Below, piece after piece: positions 1 to 5,876 of a DNA stretch of 6,028 bases. Under the pieces are notes generated by a model. It worked only from the letters and a program-made list of their open reading frames with translations, made no database searches and was not told where the DNA came from. Position 1 is the stretch's first letter. Each line of letters begins with the position of its first letter. A program made the translations under genes and the position numbers. Source of the stretch: an uncultured Anaerolineaceae bacterium (GTDB taxonomy: Bacteria; Chloroflexota; Anaerolineae; Anaerolineales; Anaerolineaceae); NCBI GenBank assembly GCA_937920255.1, contig CALDSL010000341.1:1-6028 (forward strand), in the 5' to 3' direction.

Positions 1-35
1 CAAGTAACATTTCTATACCATTTAAGGAGTGGGGT

Positions 36-434
36 ATGAAAAAGAATATCGGTTTGATGATCGTGATGGCGGTGGCGGTGATCGTTTTGGCGGCCTGCTC
101 GGGGGGCGGCAGCAGCAGCGGAAATTCCATCTCCACCACGGCCACGGATTTTCACTTTGAGCCTTCGAGCTGGACGGTGAAAGCCGGCGAAGAGGTGACG
201 CTGAGCATCACCAACAACGGCGCGGTGGAACATGACTGGGTGCTGCTGGGCAGCATGATCACGCCTCCTGCCGACGGCGAGAAGGACGTGATCTTCGAGA
301 CCGAGGTCGCCCCGGGGCAGACGGAAACGGTGACGTTCACCGCCCCAGCCACGCCGGGCGAGTACCAGGTCATCTGCGAGATCGCGGGCCACCTGGAAGC
401 CGGCATGGAAGGCAAACTGGTCGTTACCGAATAA
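36..434 (+). CDS. Cupredoxin-domain lipoprotein (auracyanin/plastocyanin-like blue copper protein)
   Basis: Probable small electron carrier holding one type 1 copper on the outer face of the cytoplasmic membrane. Residues 1-20 form a lipoprotein signal peptide (KK, hydrophobic core) ending in lipobox LAAC, so Cys21 would be lipidated. A Gly/Ser linker (22-30) precedes the cupredoxin fold (about 32-132). The four expected copper ligands are visible: His66 (in EHDW), Cys114, His119 and Met124. The C-x4-H-x4-M spacing is the one I recall for auracyanins and differs from plastocyanin (C-x2-H-x4-M). At 132 residues it is near the minimum for a single domain. The start is supported by AAGGAG at 24-29, 6 nt before ATG. 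The gene converges on the propeller dehydrogenase gene, so a redox partnership is possible but unproven. The upstream promoter is mostly outside the window. Copper-domain call is firm; partner and exact role are unknown. Confidence 0.93.
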   Translation: MKKNIGLMIVMAVAVIVLAACSGGGSSSGNSISTTATDFHFEPSSWTVKAGEEVTLSITNNGAVEHDWVLLGSMITPPADGEKDVIFETEVAPGQTETVTFTAPATPGEYQVICEIAGHLEAGMEGKLVVTE

Positions 435-455
435 GCGTCGGTGATTTCTTTCGAA

Positions 456-497
456 AAACAACATCGCGGCAGCCGGGCGGCTGCCGCGATGTTGTTT
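456..497. terminator. Bidirectional hairpin terminator between convergent genes
   Basis: An uninterrupted 19-bp inverted repeat (456-474 with 479-497) with a 4-nt GGGC loop lies in the 76-nt gap between the two convergent stop codons. The stem is GC-rich in its inner part and A/T-rich at its foot. The plus-strand transcript continues TTTGTTGTT-like and the minus-strand transcript runs into a TTTTT tract, so each side has a U-rich tail. Placement and symmetry fit a shared rho-independent terminator for the cupredoxin gene and the three-gene minus-strand operon. Confidence 0.85.
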
Positions 498-510
498 GTT
501 GTTGCAGCGA

Positions 511-2115
511 CTATTTCCGCAGGCGGCGGATGAGCCCGCGCAGCAGCAGGACGCCTCCAACGATGCCGGCCAGGATGGCCAGTCCCTGGAGCGGGTAGAG
601 CGGCACTTCCAGGGGCTCGGGCGGGGTTTGTCCCTGCGGGCCGCCGGCGCGGCGGATGCGCCACAGCGTGCCGGTGCCTTTCTGCATGCGGATGCCGCCC
701 TTTTCCGGGGCAATTTCGATCTCGCCGTAATCGACGACATACAGTGCGCCGTCGGGGCCAAACTGGCAGTGCGAGGGGCGCTCGAAGCCTGAATGCGGCA
801 GCTTGGAGGCCGGCCCGCCGATGCGGTTGACCGCGAAATCATTGTATTGGCGGTTGGCAATATCGACGCGCACAACTTTGAACCCCATGGGGGTGACGGC
901 GTACTTGAGGGTGGTGATGGGCGCGAGATCGCCAAAGCAGGCTACGAACGCCTGGCCTTCAAAACCGAAGGCCGGGTCTTTGCAGATATCCACGCCGTTG
1001 GCGGCAACGTGCACACCAAATTCTACCAGCGGCTTGGGCGGATCAATCTCCGGCGGGTTAGCGATCAGCGGCTGGCGGTTGCGACCGCCCTCGCCCCAGC
1101 GGGGATCATCCAGGCGCACCCCGGAGGCATAATCCGGCCAACCGTACCAGCGCCCCTGCTCCAGCATGTAGAAATCATCGGGGTCTTCGGTGATATAGCG
1201 CTGGCCGCGCTCGTCCATGCCATGCTCGGTGCAGTACAGCCGGCCTTCAGCATCGAATGCCAGCCCGTAAGGGTTGCGCAGGCCGGAAGCGAACACTTCC
1301 AGCTCGCTGCCGTCCGGATTGCAGCGCATGATCGCGCCGGTCGGCCGGTCGCTGGCTGGGATCACCTGGCCGGCCTGGGTGGGCACGCCAAAGGGAGAGT
1401 AAGCTCCGCTCTGCACGGTTTCGGTCACGTCTTTGAGCACGTTCTGGTAATCAAAGTTTTCACCGGTAAGGATCAGATCCTGGGCTGGGTAGTCGTGAAA
1501 ATCGGGGTATTTGGGGAGCCATTCAAAGGCGTAATCATCAGCGCCCACCACGCCGGCATTGGTGGCGCAGCCCTGGCCGTAGTACAGCTTGCCGTCCGGG
1601 CCAATCACGGGGTAGTTGGCCTGGTGGTCGCCGACCCCCGGCAGGCCGGTGAGCAATTCTTCCACCACGCCACCCGGGCGGATGCGCAGCAGGGTGTCGG
1701 TATTCATCACGTACAGGTAGCCGTTGTACCAGGTGACCCCGGTCAGCGCGCCGGAAAGCACCCAGCGGTCTTCGGGCACTTCATAATATACCTGCTGCTC
1801 GCCGGTATTCACATCTACCTTGACGATGCGCGGGGGCGAGTCGATTTTATGACCACACTCGGCCACGTAACAGTTGCCATCCGGATCAAAGGTACAGTGC
1901 ACCGGGGCGTTCAACCCGGTGGCCACCACTTCGGCGGCGTAGCCCTCGGGCAGCAGGATGTCGCGCGGGTTGTGCTTGCGCGGGCCGGAACGGTCGATCT
2001 TGATATTCTTCAACAACGGCAGGATGGGCGCGTAGAGCGTAGCCAGCCAGCTTGGCAGATCCGGCGCAAATTTGGAGCCGGTTTCGCGATTTGCCTTTTT
2101 CTCTTGGATTTGCAT
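511..2115 (-). CDS. PQQ-dependent sugar dehydrogenase-like beta-propeller, C-terminally membrane-anchored
   Basis: Resembles the soluble glucose dehydrogenase / sorbosone dehydrogenase (GDH) propeller family, which oxidises sugars or related alcohols with PQQ. Repeated blade motifs (Asp-Gly-x-Leu-Tyr type) occur at about 76-85, 172-179, 288-294 and 453-460. Asp163-His164 followed by IGPDGKLYYGQG resembles the strand carrying the catalytic His of Acinetobacter GDH, and Arg280-Asn281 in GLRNPYGLAFD resembles its PQQ-contacting RNP motif; both are by-eye alignments. A hydrophobic helix at about 508-526 followed by RGLIRRLRK looks like a C-terminal membrane anchor. There is no clear cleavable signal peptide; residues 20-40 are only mildly hydrophobic. 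Nine cysteines are present but no CxxCH haem motif. Start chosen from GGGAGG at 2122-2127, 6 nt before ATG. Last gene of the DUF2231-MFS operon, 19 nt after the permease stop. Substrate and cofactor are inferred from the family; some members do not bind PQQ. Confidence 0.85.
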   Translation of the reverse strand: MQIQEKKANRETGSKFAPDLPSWLATLYAPILPLLKNIKIDRSGPRKHNPRDILLPEGYAAEVVATGLNAPVHCTFDPDGNCYVAECGHKIDSPPRIVKVDVNTGEQQVYYEVPEDRWVLSGALTGVTWYNGYLYVMNTDTLLRIRPGGVVEELLTGLPGVGDHQANYPVIGPDGKLYYGQGCATNAGVVGADDYAFEWLPKYPDFHDYPAQDLILTGENFDYQNVLKDVTETVQSGAYSPFGVPTQAGQVIPASDRPTGAIMRCNPDGSELEVFASGLRNPYGLAFDAEGRLYCTEHGMDERGQRYITEDPDDFYMLEQGRWYGWPDYASGVRLDDPRWGEGGRNRQPLIANPPEIDPPKPLVEFGVHVAANGVDICKDPAFGFEGQAFVACFGDLAPITTLKYAVTPMGFKVVRVDIANRQYNDFAVNRIGGPASKLPHSGFERPSHCQFGPDGALYVVDYGEIEIAPEKGGIRMQKGTGTLWRIRRAGGPQGQTPPEPLEVPLYPLQGLAILAGIVGGVLLLRGLIRRLRK

Positions 2116-2134
2116 GGTTATCCTCCCAGTACAG

Positions 2135-3376
2135 TTATGCGGTGGGTTTTACGCTCGGTGCATGGGCGCGCAATCCACGCAGAGCCAGCAGGCTGGCCAG
2201 CGACGCCAGCGCGGCGAGCACAAACAGCAGCGGAAAACCGGCGCCATCAGAAGCGCGGTTAGCGGCATCGATCAGCGGGCCGAACAGGCCGGCCGCGGCG
2301 GCCGCGCCGGCCGTGCCAAAGTTGGCCAGCGCCAAAAAACGCCCGGCCTCGGCCGGTGGCGCAAGGTCGGCGGTGAGGGCCCAGTTGGCGCTGGAGAAGG
2401 CCGCGGACCCCAGCGACATCAGGCCACCGGCGGCCAGGATGGCGGCGCTGCTGTGCGCGCCGATGAGCAGCAAAATACCGGCCGCGTTGGCCAGCGCGCC
2501 AAACACCATGACTGGCACACGCCCGAAGCGGTCGGCGGCCCTGCCGGCCGGAATGGCGAAAAAAACCGTGACCAGTGACAGACCGGCCAGCAGCCCGGCC
2601 GCCTGCTGGGCGGCGCTGGCGGGGTCCAGCCCCAGACGCTCGGCGACAAAGAGCAACAAAAAACGCCCCACGGCGTAGGTGCCGGTCAGGAACAGGAAAC
2701 GGGCCGCGACGGCGCGCGTAAAAGCGCGGTTCTCGCGCAGCGACAGGCTATAGACGCCCAAGATGGAAGGGCGACTGCCCTCCTGCTGCGCCGCCGGAGC
2801 GGGCGGCTCGCGCACCAGCAGTAGGGTGAGCAAAAATGCGGCCAGCAGCACGGCGGCAGTCACCGCCAGCGCCAGCCGCACCTGGTTGGAACCGAGCAGC
2901 GCGCCCAGCAGCACGAAGCCGAGCATCGCACCGGTGAGATCCATGACCCCTTTCCAGCCCGAAGCCTGGCCGCGCTGCCCGGGCGGGACCATATCGGGGA
3001 TGAAGCCCTGCTGAGCGGCCTGCGCCACGCTGGAACTGACCTGCGCCAGCAGATACCCGGCGGCCACAAACAGCAGGCTGGAGCCCGCGCCAAAAACCGC
3101 CAGCGCCAGCAAAATCAGCCCCACGCCGAGCGCCAGCATTCCGCGGCGGCCCCAACGGGCGCGCAGACGGTCGCTCCACGCGCCGGCCAGGGGCTGGATC
3201 AACATTCCGGCCAGCAGGCCGGCGAAGGTCAGGAAACCCAGGGTCGTGGCCTGAGTATCCTCGGGCGCCAGCCCCAGCAACACCGCCGGCAGCAACAGCG
3301 TATTCATGCCGTCGGACAGCGTGCTGAGGGCCAGCCAAAAAATACTGATACCAACCAGCTCGCGCGCTCTAAGCAC
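2135..3376 (-). CDS. Major facilitator superfamily (MFS) permease
   Basis: Secondary transporter of the cytoplasmic membrane with about 12 predicted helices: six in residues 7-188, a hydrophilic central loop (about 189-222), and six in 223-400. The MFS signature loop between helices 2 and 3 is visible as GAWSDRLRARWGRRG (65-79), and its echo in the second half as GRAADRFGR (278-286). The opening FWLALSTLSDGMNTLLLP and the FIPDMVPPGQRGQASG segment (125-140) recall SLC45/sugar-type and drug-type MFS proteins, but substrate cannot be read from sequence. At 413 residues it is normal length. The start is a GTG only 6 nt after the DUF2231 stop, with no strong Shine-Dalgarno, so translation is probably coupled to the upstream gene; the next in-frame Met (24) would cut into helix 1. 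It is followed 19 nt later by the propeller dehydrogenase, suggesting transport of a substrate or product of that enzyme (inference). Confidence 0.9.
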   Translation of the reverse strand: MLRARELVGISIFWLALSTLSDGMNTLLLPAVLLGLAPEDTQATTLGFLTFAGLLAGMLIQPLAGAWSDRLRARWGRRGMLALGVGLILLALAVFGAGSSLLFVAAGYLLAQVSSSVAQAAQQGFIPDMVPPGQRGQASGWKGVMDLTGAMLGFVLLGALLGSNQVRLALAVTAAVLLAAFLLTLLLVREPPAPAAQQEGSRPSILGVYSLSLRENRAFTRAVAARFLFLTGTYAVGRFLLLFVAERLGLDPASAAQQAAGLLAGLSLVTVFFAIPAGRAADRFGRVPVMVFGALANAAGILLLIGAHSSAAILAAGGLMSLGSAAFSSANWALTADLAPPAEAGRFLALANFGTAGAAAAAGLFGPLIDAANRASDGAGFPLLFVLAALASLASLLALRGLRAHAPSVKPTA

Positions 3377-3382
3377 GGGCGG

Positions 3383-4030
3383 TTACTCGAGGTCTTGCCG
3401 CCGGTCGCGATCGGGGTCGTCGGGCACGCCCAGGTCAGCGCCGCTCATGCTGGGCGGGTCAGTTGGCGTGTGTTTGTCGAAGTGCTTCTCGGCGTATTTC
3501 TCCTCGCCGGTGACCGGGACAGGGCTGGCCATGCCGGTGGACACATCCGCGGCCGGCTGCCCGGAAAGCGAACTGGGTGCGTTGACGTTGGCGCCATGGT
3601 CAACGCCCACGTTGAGGCGGTAGACCAACTCGCCGCCGAGCCAGGCGGTCAGCGTGCCCAGGCCGATGGCCGCGAACGAGAGAATGTAACCCAGCGTGCC
3701 GGGGACGAAATCGACGGCGTTCATGCGCAGGAACCAGCTTCCGGCCATCAACGCGGTGACGAGCACGTTGCCCAGGCCATGCGTGGCGCCGATCGCTTTG
3801 GCGCGCGTGCCGGCGGGAATGGCCAGCCAGTCGATGAAGCCAAAGATCGCCGCGACCAGGCCCATGATGATGCCGAACAGGATGTTGTAATAGGCCACGG
3901 TGGAAAAGAGTTCGTTTCCGTTGACCAGATAGAGGATATCGAATACGACTGCGCTAATGAATAACCCCAGCGGGAACACAATCAGCATGGGGTGAATGGG
4001 ATGCCCGGCTATTTTTGCTCTGCTCTCCAT
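3383..4030 (-). CDS. DUF2231 family membrane protein
   Basis: Four-helix integral membrane protein of unknown function. Helices fall at about residues 16-37, 46-72, 83-101 and 110-131. DUF2231 hallmarks are visible: the N-terminal GHPIHPMLIVFPLG motif (9-22) with His10 and His13, Asp31 in helix 1, His84 in THGLGN, and the GGELVYRLNVGVDHG segment (132-146). The conserved histidines suggest metal or haem binding, but this is not established. Residues 147-215 form a hydrophilic tail, charged and rich in Pro, Ser and Asp, beyond the usual domain. I chose the ATG at 4030 (215 residues) because it has GGAAGG 5 nt upstream and gives the usual family start MESRAKIAGHPIHP; an in-frame ATG at 4072 would add 14 residues with poorer support. 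First gene of the operon; DUF2231 proteins often sit near redox genes, which fits this neighbourhood. Confidence 0.9.
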   Translation of the reverse strand: MESRAKIAGHPIHPMLIVFPLGLFISAVVFDILYLVNGNELFSTVAYYNILFGIIMGLVAAIFGFIDWLAIPAGTRAKAIGATHGLGNVLVTALMAGSWFLRMNAVDFVPGTLGYILSFAAIGLGTLTAWLGGELVYRLNVGVDHGANVNAPSSLSGQPAADVSTGMASPVPVTGEEKYAEKHFDKHTPTDPPSMSGADLGVPDDPDRDRRQDLE

Positions 4031-4035
4031 AACAA

Positions 4036-4044
4036 CCTTCCTTT
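4036..4044 (-). promoter_or_regulatory. Ribosome binding site deciding the DUF2231 start
   Basis: On the minus strand AAAGGAAGG lies here, with GGAAGG ending 5 nt before the ATG at 4030. It is much stronger than anything preceding the in-frame ATG at 4072 (CGGAACA), so it fixes the downstream start. Confidence 0.75.
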
Positions 4045-4094
4045 CAAAATGCATCGCGTATTTTTCCCGCATTGTTCCGAGCGGTTATGAATAC

Positions 4095-4121
4095 ACTATA
4101 CAATTTTGCGGACGGGTTCAA
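4095..4121 (-). promoter_or_regulatory. Candidate sigma70-type promoter of the DUF2231-MFS-dehydrogenase operon
   Basis: On the minus strand TTGAAC (4116-4121) and TATAGT (4095-4100, five of six matches to TATAAT) are separated by 15 nt. The spacer is shorter than the ideal 17 nt, but this is the most A/T-rich part of the 188-base gap between the SWIM gene and the DUF2231 gene. It would give a leader of about 55-60 nt. The rest of the gap (4122-4218) holds only small imperfect hairpins (4151-4166; 4178-4190) and no convincing terminator for the SWIM gene. Confidence 0.45.
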
Positions 4122-4218
4122 TCGGGGATGTTCCGGAGGGGGTAGGTAGTTTCCCTCTTTGAGGAAGTCGAGTAGGGTGCTCTGCGAGCAGGCGCATGCT
4201 ACAGGTCAATTATTGGAA

Positions 4219-5676
4219 TTAACCACCATCGCCGTTCTCGGTGGGTTCGCGGGAGGTGTCGGTGAAGGCGAGGAAGATGGCGGTCTGGCTGATCATGTCC
4301 AGGGCGGGGCCGAGATTTTCCTCGAGCGAATGCTGGCCGGCGACGTCCGGCTCGCCCAGGCGCTTGAACAGCGGCAGGGGTATCTGCGGCTGCTGCACGT
4401 TGACCGAAAAGTCTTCCAGACCAGGGCCCATCTCCCAAAAACGGGAAATGCCGGCTTCCAGGGCGGGGGCGGCGGTTTCTTCCTCGGGTTCCGGCGTTTC
4501 GGCGGGCGCTTCGGAGCCGGTGCGGCGCAGGCGCAGCGCCTGGAGGATGTTCTCCTGGGTGCGGCCGCGCATGCGGAACAAGAGGAACGGGTCCTCGTCA
4601 AAGCGGTCGGCGAGGATGTACTGGGTGGCGGCGATGTGCTTGCACGGGTTGGCCCAGTCGGGGCAGGAGCATTCGGTGTGCAGGTCGCCGCCGCGCGCGG
4701 GGAAGAGACTGACCCCGGCGGCGGAAAATGCTTCTTCGATAGTGGGTGGCATTTCGCCGGCCAGGAGTTGAGCGGTAAAGATGGCTCGCCCGGCCAGCAC
4801 GTCCAGTACCTGATCCCACTGCTCGTCGCTGAACGGCGTGACCGAAATGACGACCTTATACGGCTGAGGGCGCGAGCCCTGCACTTTGGCCACCACGTCG
4901 CCGCTGACCTCGTTCATCGAAAGCACCTGGCCCATGCGCGCGTAACGCCGCCCGCGCTGCAAGCGAGCGCCGTCCATCAGACGTTCCATGGCCAGCAGCC
5001 AGCGCTTGGCCCACCAGTTCTTGCCAAACTCACCGCCCTCGCTGTTGAGCGCTTTAATACCGCCGCGCGCCTTGATCGGCGTGGAGGACGGGAAGTTTTG
5101 GGCGGGCCGGTAGACGCTCTGCGCGCGATCGCCGCGCTTGGGGCGCTTGCGGGGCGATGTGACGCCGGCATTGCCCTGGCGCGGATTGCGCTGCCCGCGG
5201 GTGGCATCCGGCTGACCGGGCGTGGATTGGGCTGGCCTGGTTCGCTGGCGCTGGCGGTTATCTTGCGCCGGGCGTTGTTTCTGCGCGTCCTGGCCCTCTC
5301 TGGGAGGCTGCGAGCCGCGGTCGCGGCGGCCGGGGCGTCGCTGTTGCTGGTTCTCCTGCCCGGCCTGCTGAGCGGGCTGCTGGCCGGCGTCGCCCGGTTG
5401 GCGCGGGCGGTTATCCTGGCGAGCGCGCCCGCCGCGGCGGGATGACCTGCGCTGCTGGCCGTCTTTGGGCTGGCTGGGCTGCTGCGCGGCAGGGGGAGTT
5501 GATTTCGGCGAGTCGGGCTGCGGCCGGTTCTGGTTTTCGGCGGGGCGCGCTTCCTGGTTGCCAGCGGCCGGCCCCTGCGGGGTGCGGCGGCGGCGCCAGC
5601 GCCGGTTGCGGCTGCCCTGGCTGGTGTCTTTTGGGTTATCCGCGCGGTTTTGGCCGCTATCGTTGTCGTTGCCCAT
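4219..5676 (-). CDS. SWIM zinc-finger protein with long disordered Arg/Gln/Pro-rich N-terminus (SNF2 helicase partner)
   Basis: Probable nucleic-acid- or protein-binding cytoplasmic factor. The SWIM zinc finger CxC-x6-CxH is complete: Cys336, Cys338, Cys345, His347 (CSCPDWANPCKH). Around it is the conserved core of the helicase-linked SWIM family: FGKNWWAKRWL (217-227), RLQRGRRYARMGQVL (238-252), VQGSRPQPYKV (265-275), LLAGEMPPTIEEAF (304-317) and DEDPFLLFRMRGR (360-372). Residues 1-190 are low complexity, dominated by Arg, Gln, Pro, Gly, Asn and Asp, with no Leu, Ile, Phe or Cys; RRWRRRR sits at 25-31. An acidic Pro/Glu patch (389-400) separates the core from the C-terminal segment. The start ATG has AAGGA 10 nt upstream, a slightly long spacing; an overlapping ATG 7 nt upstream is out of frame. 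It lies downstream of the SNF2 helicase on the same strand, a recurrent arrangement in Actinobacteria and Chloroflexi. The core assignment is firm; the biochemical role is not known. Confidence 0.9.
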   Translation of the reverse strand: MGNDNDSGQNRADNPKDTSQGSRNRRWRRRRTPQGPAAGNQEARPAENQNRPQPDSPKSTPPAAQQPSQPKDGQQRRSSRRGGRARQDNRPRQPGDAGQQPAQQAGQENQQQRRPGRRDRGSQPPREGQDAQKQRPAQDNRQRQRTRPAQSTPGQPDATRGQRNPRQGNAGVTSPRKRPKRGDRAQSVYRPAQNFPSSTPIKARGGIKALNSEGGEFGKNWWAKRWLLAMERLMDGARLQRGRRYARMGQVLSMNEVSGDVVAKVQGSRPQPYKVVISVTPFSDEQWDQVLDVLAGRAIFTAQLLAGEMPPTIEEAFSAAGVSLFPARGGDLHTECSCPDWANPCKHIAATQYILADRFDEDPFLLFRMRGRTQENILQALRLRRTGSEAPAETPEPEEETAAPALEAGISRFWEMGPGLEDFSVNVQQPQIPLPLFKRLGEPDVAGQHSLEENLGPALDMISQTAIFLAFTDTSREPTENGDGG

Positions 5677-5770
5677 TAATCATACGTCCTTGCTTGATAA
5701 TTTGGTTAACCGGCCGTACCGTACCCACAGGGCTGTGCCCTTCGACGGGGCTCACACACCTGCCCAGAGC

Positions 5771-5803
5771 CGCAGGCGCGGGTCGTCCCGCACCGTCCCT
5801 GCG
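5771..5803. repeat. Nested GC-rich hairpin
   Basis: An outer 6-bp stem CGCAGG/CCTGCG (5771-5776 with 5798-5803) encloses an inner 5-bp stem GCGGG/CCCGC (5778-5782 with 5787-5791) with a TCGT loop; the two are joined by an asymmetric internal loop. It could stabilise the transcript end of the helicase gene or be part of the REP-like element. There is no T-tract, so it is not a classic terminator. Confidence 0.45.
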
Positions 5804-5847
5804 TCCTTCGGGAATGTTCCTACGGGAGGGTACTTTCTTGCTGAGCC

Positions 5848-5872
5848 GTACCCTTCGACAAGCTTAGGGTAC
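5848..5872. repeat. 7-bp inverted repeat (REP-like palindrome) just after the helicase stop codon
   Basis: GTACCCT (5848-5854) and AGGGTAC (5866-5872) are perfect reverse complements around an 11-nt loop containing AAGCTT. On the minus strand it begins 4 nt after the helicase stop codon, where it may protect or end the mRNA, although no U-run follows it. Confidence 0.55.
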
Positions 5873-5876
5873 TTTG

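Larger units (their letters stand above)
5719..5875. repeat. REP-like intergenic region with multiple short inverted and direct repeats
   Basis: Most of the 200-base gap between the helicase stop and the SWIM start is non-coding and rich in small symmetrical elements. CCGTACCC occurs at 5719-5726 and 5846-5853; AGGGTACTTT occurs exactly twice (5827-5836 and 5866-5875); CCCTTCGAC occurs at 5738-5746 and 5851-5859; CACAG-GG-CTGTG lies at 5726-5737. The segment at 5851-5869 is close to the palindrome-like core CCCTTCGACAAGCTCAGGG found dispersed in many bacterial genomes. It looks like one intact and one degraded copy of a dispersed element. No ORF or insertion-sequence gene is present. Confidence 0.5.

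Noticed and set aside
793..2262. Long + strand open frame (489 codons) opposite the propeller dehydrogenase
   Set aside because: It lies antisense to a well-supported gene, has no family resemblance and no good ribosome binding site, and runs across the start of the dehydrogenase into the permease. It is a by-product of GC-rich codon use.
4031..4072. Upstream in-frame ATG extending the DUF2231 protein by 14 residues
   Set aside because: The ribosome binding site before it is poor, the strong GGAAGG sits between the two starts, and the family normally begins at MESRAKxxGHPIHP.
4151..4200. Small hairpins downstream of the SWIM stop considered as a terminator or small RNA
   Set aside because: Stems are only 5-6 bp, one with a bulge, and no T-tract follows on the minus strand.
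4159..5445. Long + strand open frame (428 codons) opposite the SWIM gene
   Set aside because: Its Gly/Ala/Leu/Arg-rich product mirrors the low-complexity and GC-rich codons of the SWIM gene, it shows no domain, and the opposite strand has a complete conserved SWIM motif.
5677..5876. Insertion sequence or CRISPR array suspected from the repeats in the gap
   Set aside because: The repeats are short, irregularly spaced and partly inverted; there are no uniform spacers, terminal inverted repeats with target duplications, or transposase coding.
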